47,793 nucleotides of DNA, taken from contig JAJFUD010000012.1 in the NCBI GenBank assembly GCA_021372585.1, forward strand, positions 1 through 47,793, written 5' to 3'. The DNA is from a bacterium. Lineage in GTDB: Bacteria; Caldisericota; Caldisericia; UBA6126. Each line of letters begins with the position of its first letter. Position 1 is the stretch's first letter. The translations under genes and the position numbers were made by a program. Shown in pieces: positions 14,132 through 23,805 of the stretch. Under the pieces are notes generated by a model. That model was not told where the DNA came from and did not search any database. It was given only the letters and a program-made list of their open reading frames with translations.

Positions 14132-15769
14132 GTGAAGAACACTATCGGAAGACGGTTGATGTGCATTTTATTGGTCAGTAGTATTCTTTTTGGGATGGGA
14201 ACGGTTCATGGCGCATTGGCTGCCGAGAAGAAAATTCGGGTCATGACTGATCCGAGAATTGAGCTGTTAACCGTTGTACAATGGATGGTCGGGTATTGGC
14301 CTTTGTCAGAATATGACTTTGCCTATCGAAATGAGATCTCCGAACATTTTGGTGAGTATTATATGCATCCGGTGCTGAGGCACTATGTAATGATGTGGTT
14401 TATGTTTGGTTTTCAATATGAAATTCCTTATGCGCTTATGCTGCATTTATCTGAACCGCCGGAATTACAGGTCAGAATCCCCGTTCCGAAGTATATTTTA
14501 GAACGAATGGGGGGAGAAAAAAACCTGAACGATTTTTTGGAACTCTTACGGGATTATGCCCAAGAGACCAAATTCATGGATTTTTACGAAGACCACCGGT
14601 TATTCTACAAAAATCATACCGATGCGGTATCGGTACTGATAGCTGAAAAAGACTATATCGAGAATCTGGAGAAATTTTTCGGTCCGAACCAGAATTCCTA
14701 CACAATCATCCTATCCCCCTTAGTGCATGAGGACGGGTATGGGGTGAAAGTGGGGAATACCATGTACAGTATCATAGGACCAAGCCGAAGCGAAGAAAGC
14801 GAACCGGTTTTTACCGACCCGGAAATGCTGGCAGCACAAGTCTACCACGAATTCAGCCAATCCTTTATCGGACCCTTAACCTCACAAAACCGTGAAGAGG
14901 TGTTGCGGTTGGATAAATTATTCAATCCCATTATGGAGGAGATGATGTATACCGGGTATTATACCTGGGAGTTGTGCTATACGGAGCACCTTATTCGCTC
15001 AGTGATGAATCATATCCTGGTGAGTGATTTATTGGAAGAGGAGATTGAAGAGAGGAAACAAGCAGACTATTCTTTTGGGTTCATTTATTCGGAATACCTG
15101 TATGATTTATTCCGGGAATACTTGGATAACCGGGATATCTACCCGAATTTCTCCGATTTTTACCCTCGGGTACTGGATCTGATGCAAACTCTTTGCGAGT
15201 TGCCCTATGCGCCGGCGTATTTAAAAGCCTTATACACTTCTTCGAACGGAGTCCAATTAGCTTGGAAAGATAACGCGAAGGATGAAACCGGATACCGGGT
15301 ATATCGGTTCAATGCTGAAAAAGCTTCCTATGAATTGATTTCGGGAACATTGGATCCGGATATTACCTATTTTCGAGACACAAAGGTTGTCAGTGGAGAG
15401 ATATACCGGTACAGAGTCTCTGCTGTAGGCTCTTATGGAGAGATATTTACGAATGCCATCCAAACCAAAATCCCTAAAGGGAAGCCAGTCTTAATCAAAC
15501 AACTCAACGCTGAGTACGATAAGACAGAAGATCAGATTATCTTCCAGTGGCAGTATTGGTTTCCGGTCGACGGTTTTAACCTGTATGAAGTGACTGGGGA
15601 ACGTAAGCTGATTGAAACCATTCAGGGGGATCGATTCTCTTTGATGCTCGAACATCCGGAGATAGGCTCTCACCTGTATGTGATGACGGCTTTCTACAAA
15701 GAGGGGGAAGGGATTGTGGAGAGTCTTGATTCTGTCAGGATAAAAGTTGAAGTAATACCGGAGGAATAG
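14132..15769 (+). CDS. Secreted DUF4932-type (putative metallopeptidase) protein with fibronectin III-like tail
   Basis: I start this gene at GTG 14132, preceded by AAAGGAGGAATA; the frame is open 21 codons earlier but only from a TTG. Residues 1-33 form a signal peptide (LMCILLVSSILFGMGTVHGA). The mature part begins KIRVMTDPRIELLTVVQWM, the opening of DUF4932, and continues with the DUF4932 body to about residue 350. The motif AAQVYHEFSQSFIGPL corresponds to the presumed zinc motif HEFSH, but the second His is Gln. Residues 375-450 form a fibronectin III-like module (GVQLAWKDNAKDETGYRVYR), followed by a second beta domain. Length is 545 residues. It is exported, and probably binds or cleaves a polymer. 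With the missing His, catalysis is doubtful. Confidence 0.7.
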   Translation: MKNTIGRRLMCILLVSSILFGMGTVHGALAAEKKIRVMTDPRIELLTVVQWMVGYWPLSEYDFAYRNEISEHFGEYYMHPVLRHYVMMWFMFGFQYEIPYALMLHLSEPPELQVRIPVPKYILERMGGEKNLNDFLELLRDYAQETKFMDFYEDHRLFYKNHTDAVSVLIAEKDYIENLEKFFGPNQNSYTIILSPLVHEDGYGVKVGNTMYSIIGPSRSEESEPVFTDPEMLAAQVYHEFSQSFIGPLTSQNREEVLRLDKLFNPIMEEMMYTGYYTWELCYTEHLIRSVMNHILVSDLLEEEIEERKQADYSFGFIYSEYLYDLFREYLDNRDIYPNFSDFYPRVLDLMQTLCELPYAPAYLKALYTSSNGVQLAWKDNAKDETGYRVYRFNAEKASYELISGTLDPDITYFRDTKVVSGEIYRYRVSAVGSYGEIFTNAIQTKIPKGKPVLIKQLNAEYDKTEDQIIFQWQYWFPVDGFNLYEVTGERKLIETIQGDRFSLMLEHPEIGSHLYVMTAFYKEGEGIVESLDSVRIKVEVIPEE

Positions 15770-15772
15770 ACC

Positions 15773-16909
15773 TTGAAAAGATGGCTTCACGCGGATGCTG
15801 ATATGTTTTTTGCCGCGGTTGAGATGGTTAAGGATCCCTCTTTACGTGGAAAAGCGGTTGTCGTAGGAGGGGTGAATTCCAGGCATGGTGTTGTCTCCAC
15901 TGCTTCCTATGAAGCCAGGAAGTTCGGTATTCACTCCGCTATGCCGGTTGCAGTAGCCCGAAGGTTAAAACCGGATGCCATTTTTCTTGAGGGGGATTAT
16001 GCTGCCTACCAGACTTATTCGGACAAGATGTTTTCCCTGTTCCGTCAGTACACTTCTGAACTGCATGTATTGTCCATTGATGAAGCCGACTTGGATATAA
16101 CCGATACGATTCAACTTTTTGGTGGAGAGGAGGTACTCGCTTTACGTTTAAAGTCGGATGTACAGTCTCAACTTGGCTTTAGTATCTCAATTGGCGTGGC
16201 CGGTACCAGAACGGTTGCAAAAATAGCGGCTGCTCAGTCAAAGCCGGATGGGTTAACCATTATAACGCAGGGGTTTGAAAAAGCCTTTCTATCCGATCTC
16301 CCCATTAATGTCCTGCCGGGTATCGGGAAAAAGAGCGAGCCATTTTTTATCAGCAAAGGGTTTACGAAGGTAAAAGACCTGTATGGGTTTGATATGGCAG
16401 CATTAACCGGATTGTTTGGAAAATATGGCGCCAGTTTATGGTGTATGGTGCAGGGAATCGAAGAAGATCAAACCTCACCCTCCCGTCCTTCTATCAGCAA
16501 AGAGATTACCTTCGAAGAGGATATCACCGATCAAAACCAATTGATTTCCGTATTAGATCATCTTTCAGCAGACCTGGGTCACCGTTTACGACACGAAAAA
16601 CAGGAAGCATCCTGCCTGTCCATCAAACTTCGGTACGCTAATTTCAAGACTATTACCCGGCAAATTACTTTAAACGAACCAATATTCTCTGATGAACAGA
16701 TATTTTATTACGCAAAATGGCTTCTCAGGAAAGAAAGCCGTGAACCGGTCAGATTGTTGGGGATATCCGTAACCAATCTGTCTGCCGGAGAAAGTCTTTT
16801 TCTGGAGAACCAAAAAGAGAGGGCTTTTTCAAAAATATTGGACACGATCCGAGACAAATACGGCTCAAAAACGATTCATCGTTATCATGATTACAAAGAT
16901 AAGGTATAA
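15773..16909 (+). CDS. dinB: DNA polymerase IV (Y-family translesion polymerase)
   Basis: Low-fidelity polymerase that copies past damaged bases. A 378-residue protein starting at TTG 15773 with GGAGGAATA upstream; this start gives the family opening HADADMFFAAVE with catalytic Asp8. The other two acids are Asp103 and Glu104 in VLSIDEADLDIT. The residue after DEA is Asp, where Tyr or Phe is usual. Finger residues ASYEARKFGIHSAMP and the IGVAGTRTVAKIAA palm helix are normal, and the HhH region LPGIGKK and the little-finger domain (residues 240-350) are present. The C-terminus lacks an obvious clamp-binding QLxLF motif. It follows the DUF4932 gene by 3 bases and likely shares a transcript with the HD-domain gene that follows. 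Confidence 0.92.
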   Translation: MKRWLHADADMFFAAVEMVKDPSLRGKAVVVGGVNSRHGVVSTASYEARKFGIHSAMPVAVARRLKPDAIFLEGDYAAYQTYSDKMFSLFRQYTSELHVLSIDEADLDITDTIQLFGGEEVLALRLKSDVQSQLGFSISIGVAGTRTVAKIAAAQSKPDGLTIITQGFEKAFLSDLPINVLPGIGKKSEPFFISKGFTKVKDLYGFDMAALTGLFGKYGASLWCMVQGIEEDQTSPSRPSISKEITFEEDITDQNQLISVLDHLSADLGHRLRHEKQEASCLSIKLRYANFKTITRQITLNEPIFSDEQIFYYAKWLLRKESREPVRLLGISVTNLSAGESLFLENQKERAFSKILDTIRDKYGSKTIHRYHDYKDKV

Positions 16910-16916
16910 TCAAAGT

Positions 16917-18146
16917 ATGATGGAACAGAATTCTTTTATCTCGCCTGAATTATTGGAGTTGATTTACCGGTCAGCCTCGATTGAGAGATGGAATGATCAT
17001 TTACGGGTTCAAGGTTTTACAGAGTTGGACAAACAAGCTCATAAGATGATCATCGCTTACACATTAGGAAAACTGGAAGAACAGCAGAGCGGATCTTCTT
17101 TACACTGGGAATTGATCATTCAGGCCGGAGTGATTGAATTTTTTGAGCGAGTCCTACTTACGGACATTAAACCGCCTATTTATTATGAATTGATGAATAA
17201 AAGCGGTCCCGCCTTACATGATTGGGTTGTACGGGGTCTTCAAACGGCTTTTCAACCCGGCCAATTTACGCTCATTCCTCTGATGCAGACCTATTTCAAT
17301 ACAACGACGGGATTCAGTCGTGAGAGAAGAATCGTTCGGGCTTCACACTTCCTGGCTACTTTATGGGAATTTCGCATTATCTACCACTTGAACCAGGAGA
17401 TGTACGGTATTGAAGAAACCAAGAAAAAGATTGAAGAAGAGCTCTCGAAACATGAAGATTTGTCTTGTTTTCGAATTTACCAAACGCAGGAAAAGATCCA
17501 GCATTTTATAGATTTGGTTGGACAGCTGAGGTACCAGAAAAGATGGGCTTCCTCTCCTCGGATTCCTGAGACTTCTGTTCTAGGGCATATGCTGGTGGTA
17601 GCCATCCTTTCCTATTTCACTTCCAAAGCGATCCAGGCTTGTCCAAAAAGAATATATCTGAATTTCTTTGGCGGTTTGTTCCATGATCTTCCCGAAGTGT
17701 TGACCAGGGATATTATTTCTCCGATAAAGCGTTCTGTGGAGGGATTGGATGATTTGATTAAGCAGATTGAGTGTCAACAGATGGAGAACAGGATCTATCC
17801 ATTACTTCCTCTTGAATGGCATGAAGACATGCATTATTTTACCAACCAGGAATTTCATAGTAAAATTCTGCTCGACCATCAGGTAAAAATCATTGATTCT
17901 TTTGAAGAGATGAAACGATACAATCAGGATATCTATTTTCCTATGGATGGCGTCTTGATTAAAGCCAATGACAACCTGGCCGCATTCATGGAAGCGTATT
18001 TGTCCCTGGAAACCGGTATTCGGTCCAAGGCCCTAACGGAAGGATATGAAAATCTTTATCAAATAGGAATTCATAAAGACTACCCCGGTTATGAGATCGA
18101 TTATAAGCCACTGTATCAAAATTACCGCTTACCGAAGGAAGGATAA
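16917..18146 (+). CDS. HD-domain phosphohydrolase (YfbR-like, HD_3)
   Basis: A 409-residue cytoplasmic protein. The C-terminal half carries an HD domain: LGHMLVVAIL (first His), GLFHDLPEVLTRDIISPIK (His-Asp followed by the ExLTxDxxxP pattern) and DNLAAFMEAYL (last Asp). This signature, HDxxExLTxDIxxPxK, is that of YfbR-type 5'-deoxynucleotidases, which remove phosphate from dNMPs. The N-terminal 200 residues are helical and less conserved. The first in-frame ATG (16887) lies inside dinB with no ribosome binding site, so I prefer 16917, with AAGG upstream. The gene ends 4 bases from the convergent hypothetical gene. A deoxynucleotidase next to a damage polymerase fits nucleotide-pool control; the substrate is inferred. 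Confidence 0.75.
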   Translation: MMEQNSFISPELLELIYRSASIERWNDHLRVQGFTELDKQAHKMIIAYTLGKLEEQQSGSSLHWELIIQAGVIEFFERVLLTDIKPPIYYELMNKSGPALHDWVVRGLQTAFQPGQFTLIPLMQTYFNTTTGFSRERRIVRASHFLATLWEFRIIYHLNQEMYGIEETKKKIEEELSKHEDLSCFRIYQTQEKIQHFIDLVGQLRYQKRWASSPRIPETSVLGHMLVVAILSYFTSKAIQACPKRIYLNFFGGLFHDLPEVLTRDIISPIKRSVEGLDDLIKQIECQQMENRIYPLLPLEWHEDMHYFTNQEFHSKILLDHQVKIIDSFEEMKRYNQDIYFPMDGVLIKANDNLAAFMEAYLSLETGIRSKALTEGYENLYQIGIHKDYPGYEIDYKPLYQNYRLPKEG

Positions 18147-18150
18147 GGTC

Positions 18151-18624
18151 TTAACAGAATCCCTCTTTTGGGTTGATGATGATTTCTCGCATATCAAAAT
18201 CCGGACTGACTTTCTTTTGTAGTTTGCTGTTTCTCTTTCTGACAGGGGGGGTAGGCTCTGCTTCAAACACCTCTTCTTTTCTGCATTCTAGTTCCTGTTG
18301 AATATCCTGTAACAACTCAATAAAATCAAAATCAACTTTATATTTTTGGTTAAGTAAACTATATAGCTGTTCAATCAGATTATTGGCTGCTGATTCGAAT
18401 TTCTCACGGCTTATGTCAACCTTCTTGATATCTTTCAGTAAATGGGAGACATCTTCCGGCAGTAAACCTTCGTTGGCCATCTTGAATAGGGTATTGATCG
18501 CTTCATCCCGGCGATTAGAAAAGTTTCTCTTCACGATGCCCTCAATAATGATATCGAACTTTTTGACCGATTGGATTTGTTTTAAAAATTCCTTTTCCTT
18601 CTCTTTGTTATTGCTTATCTTCAT
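18151..18624 (-). CDS. Hypothetical charged helical protein
   Basis: A 157-residue protein with a strong start (CAGGAGGAAAG 1 base before the ATG). It is almost wholly helical and charged: residues 1-60 include KEKEFLKQIQSVKKFDIII and RRDEAINTLFKMANEGLLP, and residues 75-115 include a predicted amphipathic helix pair. The last 35 residues are basic and proline-containing (PTPPVRKRNSKLQKK), ending with a short strand DMREIIINPKEG. No signal peptide, membrane segment or cysteine motif is seen. I do not recognise the family. It is the only minus-strand gene between the HD protein and yhaN, 309 bases away from the latter. Translation is likely because of the ribosome binding site and normal codon use. 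Confidence 0.6.
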   Translation of the reverse strand: MKISNNKEKEKEFLKQIQSVKKFDIIIEGIVKRNFSNRRDEAINTLFKMANEGLLPEDVSHLLKDIKKVDISREKFESAANNLIEQLYSLLNQKYKVDFDFIELLQDIQQELECRKEEVFEAEPTPPVRKRNSKLQKKVSPDFDMREIIINPKEGFC

Positions 18625-18933
18625 CTTTCCTCCTGATTAATCTACTACTATAATACCCATTTTTTCAAGAAAAGGTACAGCTTGTTTACAAAATATCTGA
18701 ACTTGCCTATTCCGCTACCATTCGGCCAAAAGTTCTGGCAACATTCGCATGCCTTATCGTTTTAACAAAATACTTAGTATCCTTTTATCAGATAAGTGTG
18801 TAAATAATGTTGTGTGAACTCCATTCTTTCAACCGTTATACTGGGATCGTAAGGAATATGGCATCTTACCATCTTGCCATTACAAGCTTATTTAGAAGAG
18901 GTGATTGTTGAGTCAGACCCTTAGGTATTACTA
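18625..18933. other. Intergenic region, no gene seen
   Basis: These 309 bases separate the start of the hypothetical gene from the end of yhaN, both on the minus strand. AT-rich boxes suitable for a promoter of the hypothetical gene occur near 18640-18700 (TATTAT at about 18653-18658 on the minus strand), but no -35 box is convincing. No hairpin with a T-run follows yhaN. A 34-codon plus-strand frame from 18809 has no ribosome binding site. Confidence 0.5.
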
Positions 18934-21900
18934 TCAAGAAACGAACCTATCTTCTAGGAATATTAACCTAGAGTCGTTCACTACCTCCTGCATTTTCTTG
19001 GCGGAATCTGGATGACAGGTAAAATACAGCACCTGATGAGTTTTTGAAAGCATCCTAATAGCTTCGCAACAAGCATCAAAACGCTTTGGATCAAAGTTGA
19101 CCAATATGTCATCCATCATAATCGGCAATGGTTCTGTGTTTTTACTAAATTCGATAATGAAGCCGAATCGTAAGGATAAATACAATTGTTCTGCAGTGCC
19201 TTTGCTTAAATCATGGATCTCTTTTCTGTTATGATGGTCATCTTCGATATAAATCACTTTTTCATTTAACGGTGAAAAAATATAGGGATATTTGTTTAAA
19301 GTCATCAAGGAAAAAAACCGTTGAGATTCTTTGATCACATCTGGTTGTTTTTCTCGCTCGTAAGCTTCAATTGCTTTTTTCATAATGCTTTTCGCCAACA
19401 CCAATTTAGCCCATTCAAGTGCCTTAATATTCACTTTTTCAATATTGACTGACTTTTCAAGTCTCAAGGCAGAGCTCTCTTCTTTCTTCTCGATCTGTTC
19501 AATTTCCTGAATGAATTTTCCTTGATTCACCTTTAAACTATTCAGGGATTCCTCGATTCTATCGATAGCTTCTTCCAAATCATCCTTATTCGAAATCAAG
19601 GCTTCATAGGAGGTATCTCTGAGTTCCTCAAGAAAATTTTCAAACTGAATACCCTCTCCAATAATACGTTTTATATTATTGTCACAGGTTTGTATAGTGC
19701 TGTTCAATTCTTTTCTTTGCAGAAATGCTTTTCCATTAGCATAGAATTCTTCCAGAGTAACAGCTCCTCCTGCTTCAAGAAGTTTTTGAATGGTTAAATT
19801 TACCTTTTCTAAATCTTGCTGAGTATTTTTTAAGTCATCGTAAATTGCTTTTTCTTCGACTTTTTTAGCCTTCAATTCGCTTAAGTTATTCATTGATACG
19901 GCCAATTCTTCAATTATTCTTTCTAATGTGCTTATTAAGTCAGTTTGAGATTCTTTATATTTGAGAGTTCGTAGTAAAGGTTTCATTTTTTCTTTAAATT
20001 TAACGATCGAATCTTTCATAGCCTTTATTCGATCCAATGAAATCATGATTGCTTTCTTTTTTTCGAGTGCAGTATCAATAATACTAAAGGTTTCTAGCAA
20101 AGCAGTTGGAGATAGTCCAGGACCAAACTTATTCTTTTCCAGGAATGTTCTCCAAACTAATTGAGCTTCGTTTAGTCTTATTTCTAGTTCCTTTTTTTCC
20201 TGCAGTATTTTCTCTAATTCACTATTCTTTGATTCTAAAAGACGTTCTAATTTTTTTTGTTGATCATCAAGATCTTTTTTTCTGTCAAATTGGGTGAATT
20301 CGGAACGAAATTTGTACTTTAAGTTCTCCAAATCAGTTTTTGAAGGAACATTGCGAAAGGAGAAAACAATAAGTTGTTTTCTTATTTCTTCTTTTAGGGT
20401 TTCGATTTCTGAGGCGATGGAAGCTTTTCTTTGAGATAAATACGATGTTTCTTGAGGCTCTTTGGTGTTGTCCTCCATATTTTCATCGTTTTCTCTCTTT
20501 TTAAAAAAGAAAAGGAATGATACGGAAAGGATATAGAATAAACCAATAAAAATAGCCATAGATGGAACTTTAGTAATGATTGAAAAGAGCGATCCAAAGA
20601 AAGATAAAAAGGTAATGGCATAAAAGAATATATGGATGAAAAGCTTTGTGTTTTCCGGTTTCGATGATTTTTCATCAAATAGGTTTTTTAGGGCTTCTTT
20701 TTCTTCGATTGTTTTAATTTCAGCTCTTTTATCATTCCAATTGACCAAATTTTCTTCTAACTGAAACAACAAGGTTTGCTTTTTACTAAGTTCTTCCTTA
20801 TCCTTAAAATCCAACTTTATCTCATTAAATGATGCTTTCTTGTCTTCTAATTCTTCTTGATAGCGGTTCTGTTCTTTTTTTAAGCTAGTTAATTCGTTCT
20901 CTTTTTTTTGAATAAAAGTCGATATTTCCTCAATTGATTTTTGTATAGTACGTATTTTTTCTTTGTTAGAAATTGAAGTATCAATTTCTTCAAAATTCTC
21001 AGAATTCCACCCCTCACCCACTACTTTTAATAATGTGTTCAATTCTTCGATTTCCCGATTATTCTGTTGTTGAATAAGGGGTAAATCCTTTAATGCACTC
21101 ACATATTGATCTTGCCCTTTTTGTAACTCAAGAATAAGGGCTCGATTGTTGATTAAATCTTCATTAATGATAAGCTCAGATATCTTTTGTTGTGTTTTAT
21201 TCAGAAGATCTGTTTTTACTCGTATTGATTGAGTATATTTTGATTGTTTTTCTAACGCAGAATCTAATAAAACAACACCATTATCAGGAAAATTTTCTAT
21301 AGAAGGAATAGATTCTAACTGATGATATAGCTCTTGGCGTGTTCTAAAGTCTTGCCAGGCATCTTTTAAGCTGGTCGCATGTTGTACTTTTTTTCTTAGT
21401 TCTGTCTTTTCCGATTCCTCTTTTTGGATTTTTTCGATAATATCTTCTAATTGGGTTTGAAGCTCTTTGTATTTTGTGCTTTCAGCTTCTATTTCGTGAA
21501 TTTGCCGACTGTTTTCTTTTAAATTCGAGAATAATATGTTTATTTCTGGTTTATTTCCTGTTGTCTTGAACAAATTACCAATATTATCATCAATCGTTCG
21601 CTGGAATTCTTTCAAAGAGAAATGCCCTATCCCTTTTCCTGCACTGTAAAGCTGGTCTTTAATTGACTCACTATTCAGCGTTTCAAAACTCTGTAACTCA
21701 TCCAAACCAAACGCATAGATATTGTTGAATACTTCAGGAGTAATGGTGCTCACTAGATAAGAAATGTTGTTAAGAGTATTAAGAGAGCCATTTGGCAGGA
21801 CAACTTTCACATTATTTTTATCTTCAGCATAACGTTCAATGATATATTGCCCATCATTTCTGGTTATGATTACTTTTCCGCCCTGCTTTCCACCATCCAG

Positions 21901-22089
21901 GGGAGGGTAAAGATTTAAATTACTTCGTTTATCAGGATAGCCAAATAGCACTCTTTTAATAAAGTTCATCAGCGTCGATTTTCCAATTTCATTCGGACCT
22001 AGTAAAATTGTTAAATGGGGGTGAATATTCTCAATCTTATAATTATGGAATTTCCCAAAACCATTGATATAGAATTCATCGAGTTTCAT
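18934..22089 (-). CDS. YhaN-type SMC-like ATPase (SbcC/Rad50-related)
   Basis: A 1051-residue ATPase that works with the YhaO nuclease encoded just upstream, resembling SbcCD in DNA end processing. The N-terminus MKLDEFYINGFGKFHNYKI and Walker A GPNEIGKSTLMNFI (about residue 32) are typical of YhaN, as is FGYPDKRSNLNLYPPLDG. The ABC signature is DLSKGTAEQLYLSLR and Walker B LPIMMDDILVNFDPKR, near residues 955-1000, followed by the H-loop strand YFTCHPD. Long coiled coils fill residues 190-450 and 540-890. Two membrane helices (IHIFFYAITFLSFFGSLF and SMAIFIGLFYILSVSFLF, about 475-525) interrupt the coil, as is known for YhaN. There is no zinc-hook CxxC. The ATG overlaps the yhaO stop by 4 bases. 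Confidence 0.87.
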   Translation of the reverse strand: MKLDEFYINGFGKFHNYKIENIHPHLTILLGPNEIGKSTLMNFIKRVLFGYPDKRSNLNLYPPLDGGKQGGKVIITRNDGQYIIERYAEDKNNVKVVLPNGSLNTLNNISYLVSTITPEVFNNIYAFGLDELQSFETLNSESIKDQLYSAGKGIGHFSLKEFQRTIDDNIGNLFKTTGNKPEINILFSNLKENSRQIHEIEAESTKYKELQTQLEDIIEKIQKEESEKTELRKKVQHATSLKDAWQDFRTRQELYHQLESIPSIENFPDNGVVLLDSALEKQSKYTQSIRVKTDLLNKTQQKISELIINEDLINNRALILELQKGQDQYVSALKDLPLIQQQNNREIEELNTLLKVVGEGWNSENFEEIDTSISNKEKIRTIQKSIEEISTFIQKKENELTSLKKEQNRYQEELEDKKASFNEIKLDFKDKEELSKKQTLLFQLEENLVNWNDKRAEIKTIEEKEALKNLFDEKSSKPENTKLFIHIFFYAITFLSFFGSLFSIITKVPSMAIFIGLFYILSVSFLFFFKKRENDENMEDNTKEPQETSYLSQRKASIASEIETLKEEIRKQLIVFSFRNVPSKTDLENLKYKFRSEFTQFDRKKDLDDQQKKLERLLESKNSELEKILQEKKELEIRLNEAQLVWRTFLEKNKFGPGLSPTALLETFSIIDTALEKKKAIMISLDRIKAMKDSIVKFKEKMKPLLRTLKYKESQTDLISTLERIIEELAVSMNNLSELKAKKVEEKAIYDDLKNTQQDLEKVNLTIQKLLEAGGAVTLEEFYANGKAFLQRKELNSTIQTCDNNIKRIIGEGIQFENFLEELRDTSYEALISNKDDLEEAIDRIEESLNSLKVNQGKFIQEIEQIEKKEESSALRLEKSVNIEKVNIKALEWAKLVLAKSIMKKAIEAYEREKQPDVIKESQRFFSLMTLNKYPYIFSPLNEKVIYIEDDHHNRKEIHDLSKGTAEQLYLSLRFGFIIEFSKNTEPLPIMMDDILVNFDPKRFDACCEAIRMLSKTHQVLYFTCHPDSAKKMQEVVNDSRLIFLEDRFVS

Positions 22090-23387
22090 ATTAATGATAA
22101 CTCCTCGTTCGGTTCAGCAGGGTTGAGTTGGAGTTGGTTTAAGCAATAGTTTTCTGCCTGATTGAGTAATTCAATATATTCCTCAGAATCCGGGTTGATT
22201 GGTGTTAAGTATTTTTTACCACCTGGAGATTGGAAAAGTGCATCAAGCTCTTGAATCAGTTGACTCTTTAAAGCAGGATCTGAAGTATATTTTTCAAACA
22301 TGCTAATAAGGTCACCAATAAAGCTTTTCTGTTGCTTGATAGCTTCTTTGTTCATTTCTAATTTGGTTTTATTGTAGATATTCTCTACCCATACAAAATT
22401 GGTTTCATCACTTTCCATGATCCGAATATCTTCCAGTAAGTCTGCCACATAACCATCTCTTTGTAAATATTCCGCAATCACTCCTCTGTCTTGTAAGATA
22501 ATACGGCAAATAGACGGCCTATAATCAGCTTCTTGTCGATTTTTGTTTATCACTTCGCTCAGTTTCTTTTTTAATGCTTGTAAAGTTGAGATCGATTGGA
22601 TAGACACCTCATTGATAAACCACCGTATGCTATCAGATGGAAAAAAAACAGGTTCGATTCTCTTATCCTTATCAACAGAAACATACATAAATCCCTTTGC
22701 CCCGGTCTCTTTTGGATTTAACCCCTGAGGATTACCAGGATATACTATCATTGGATCTTTGTTAACAATAGTTTGTGCATGTATATGACCTAAAGCCCAA
22801 TAATCAAACCCATGACTCTTCAAATCTGCCACTGAACAGGGGGAGTAAGATTCATGTTCTTTATTGTTACCCACATTGCAATGCAATACTCCAATTGAGA
22901 AAAAATCCTCATTATTCTTAATTTTAGGATAACAAATAGATAAATTTTCCTGAGTGTCTTTTTTTAAAAAACTTATGCCAAAAATCTTGGCTAAAATTAT
23001 GTCGTCTTTCACAAAAGTAAATGATTCAACTTGCTTTCCACCAAAGAAGTGTGTGTTGGAAGGAAAATCTAAATCAGCAGACCATCCCTTAAGAGAATCA
23101 TGATTTCCACGAGCAATATACGCTTGTATATGATGCTTATCCAGCAATTGCATGCAAGATAAGAATTTCAGCTGTGCCCGTAAACTTTGATCTTCAGAAT
23201 CGTATAAATCTCCGGAAATAATTATAAAATCTACTTTTTTATCAATACAGAATTGAATGATATTATTGAAAGAAGAAAAGGTTGCATTCTTCAAATAATT
23301 CCCAACTCTTTCGTCAATGGTGGATATTCCTTTGAACTCACAATCCAGATGTATATCTCCTGTGTGGACAAAGCTGAATAAACTCAT
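22086..23387 (-). CDS. YhaO-type metallophosphoesterase (SbcD-like nuclease)
   Basis: A 433-residue calcineurin-like phosphoesterase. All metal motifs are in order: FVHTGDIHLDC (D-x-H), IISGDLYDSED (GD-x-x-D), ARGNHDSLKGW (GNHD), VLHCNVGNN (H) and WALGHIHAQTIV (GH-x-H). The C-terminal third is a helical capping region (EAIKQQKSFIGDLISMFEKY, then a tail rich in Glu and Pro) expected to contact YhaN. The start has GAGGTAAAT upstream. The gene is first in a two-gene minus-strand operon with yhaN (ATGA overlap). Together they form a DNA-repair or end-processing nuclease related to SbcCD/Mre11-Rad50. The region upstream (23388-23560) contains two inverted repeats that may control the operon. Confidence 0.87.
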   Translation of the reverse strand: MSLFSFVHTGDIHLDCEFKGISTIDERVGNYLKNATFSSFNNIIQFCIDKKVDFIIISGDLYDSEDQSLRAQLKFLSCMQLLDKHHIQAYIARGNHDSLKGWSADLDFPSNTHFFGGKQVESFTFVKDDIILAKIFGISFLKKDTQENLSICYPKIKNNEDFFSIGVLHCNVGNNKEHESYSPCSVADLKSHGFDYWALGHIHAQTIVNKDPMIVYPGNPQGLNPKETGAKGFMYVSVDKDKRIEPVFFPSDSIRWFINEVSIQSISTLQALKKKLSEVINKNRQEADYRPSICRIILQDRGVIAEYLQRDGYVADLLEDIRIMESDETNFVWVENIYNKTKLEMNKEAIKQQKSFIGDLISMFEKYTSDPALKSQLIQELDALFQSPGGKKYLTPINPDSEEYIELLNQAENYCLNQLQLNPAEPNEELSLI

Positions 23388-23432
23388 ATATTTACCTCAA
23401 GGTTTTGTATGTTCTTCGATATAAGGGTTGTA

Positions 23433-23492
23433 CTAGCAATACAATTCATGCTAGGACTTACTTTTACGCTTTGTAACGCATTCAAAGTAAGT
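23433..23492. repeat. Two inverted repeats upstream of the yhaO-yhaN operon
   Basis: CTAGCA (23433-23438) pairs with TGCTAG (23449-23454), and ACTTACTTT (23456-23464) pairs with AAAGTAAGT (23484-23492). Both are perfect and lie 45-105 bases before the yhaO start. The 418 bases from 23388 to 23805 otherwise hold no supported gene: a 61-codon plus-strand frame at 23606-23791 has no ribosome binding site or recognisable content. Confidence 0.45.
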
Positions 23493-23746
23493 TTTGAACA
23501 TGTATGAGAAAATTTTTTTATCATATCAAATCATATCCTATTGGTTTGATTCAGATTAGTCAACTGTAAAACAGTATTTTTTAAAAGGTTCTTGCTTTAG
23601 TTTCTTTGTTAAGGCCACCAGAAAAATTGGGTATACAAATCACAGATCATTTCATACAGCGTAAAGGAAGTAACCTGTACTCCAAGAGCTGGATAAAACC
23701 ACCACCTCGTATATTAATGTTAGATATTATGCCCGAAATAGTAGAG

Positions 23747-23776
23747 GTGACCCGTTTTTTGTTTTTATTGTATAAT
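23747..23776 (+). promoter_or_regulatory. Promoter for the frame-disrupted gene and PAS sensor
   Basis: GTGACC at 23747-23752 and a consensus TATAAT at 23771-23776 with an 18-base spacer. The expected start near 23784 leaves about 20 bases before TTG 23806, including the ribosome binding site GAGGTG. Confidence 0.5.
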
Positions 23777-23805
23777 CTTTACAGAAATTGATCTGAGGTG
23801 AAATA

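Noticed and set aside
23606-23791. 61-codon plus-strand frame before the PAS unit
   Set aside because: No ribosome binding site and no recognisable pattern; the promoter for the next gene lies within it.
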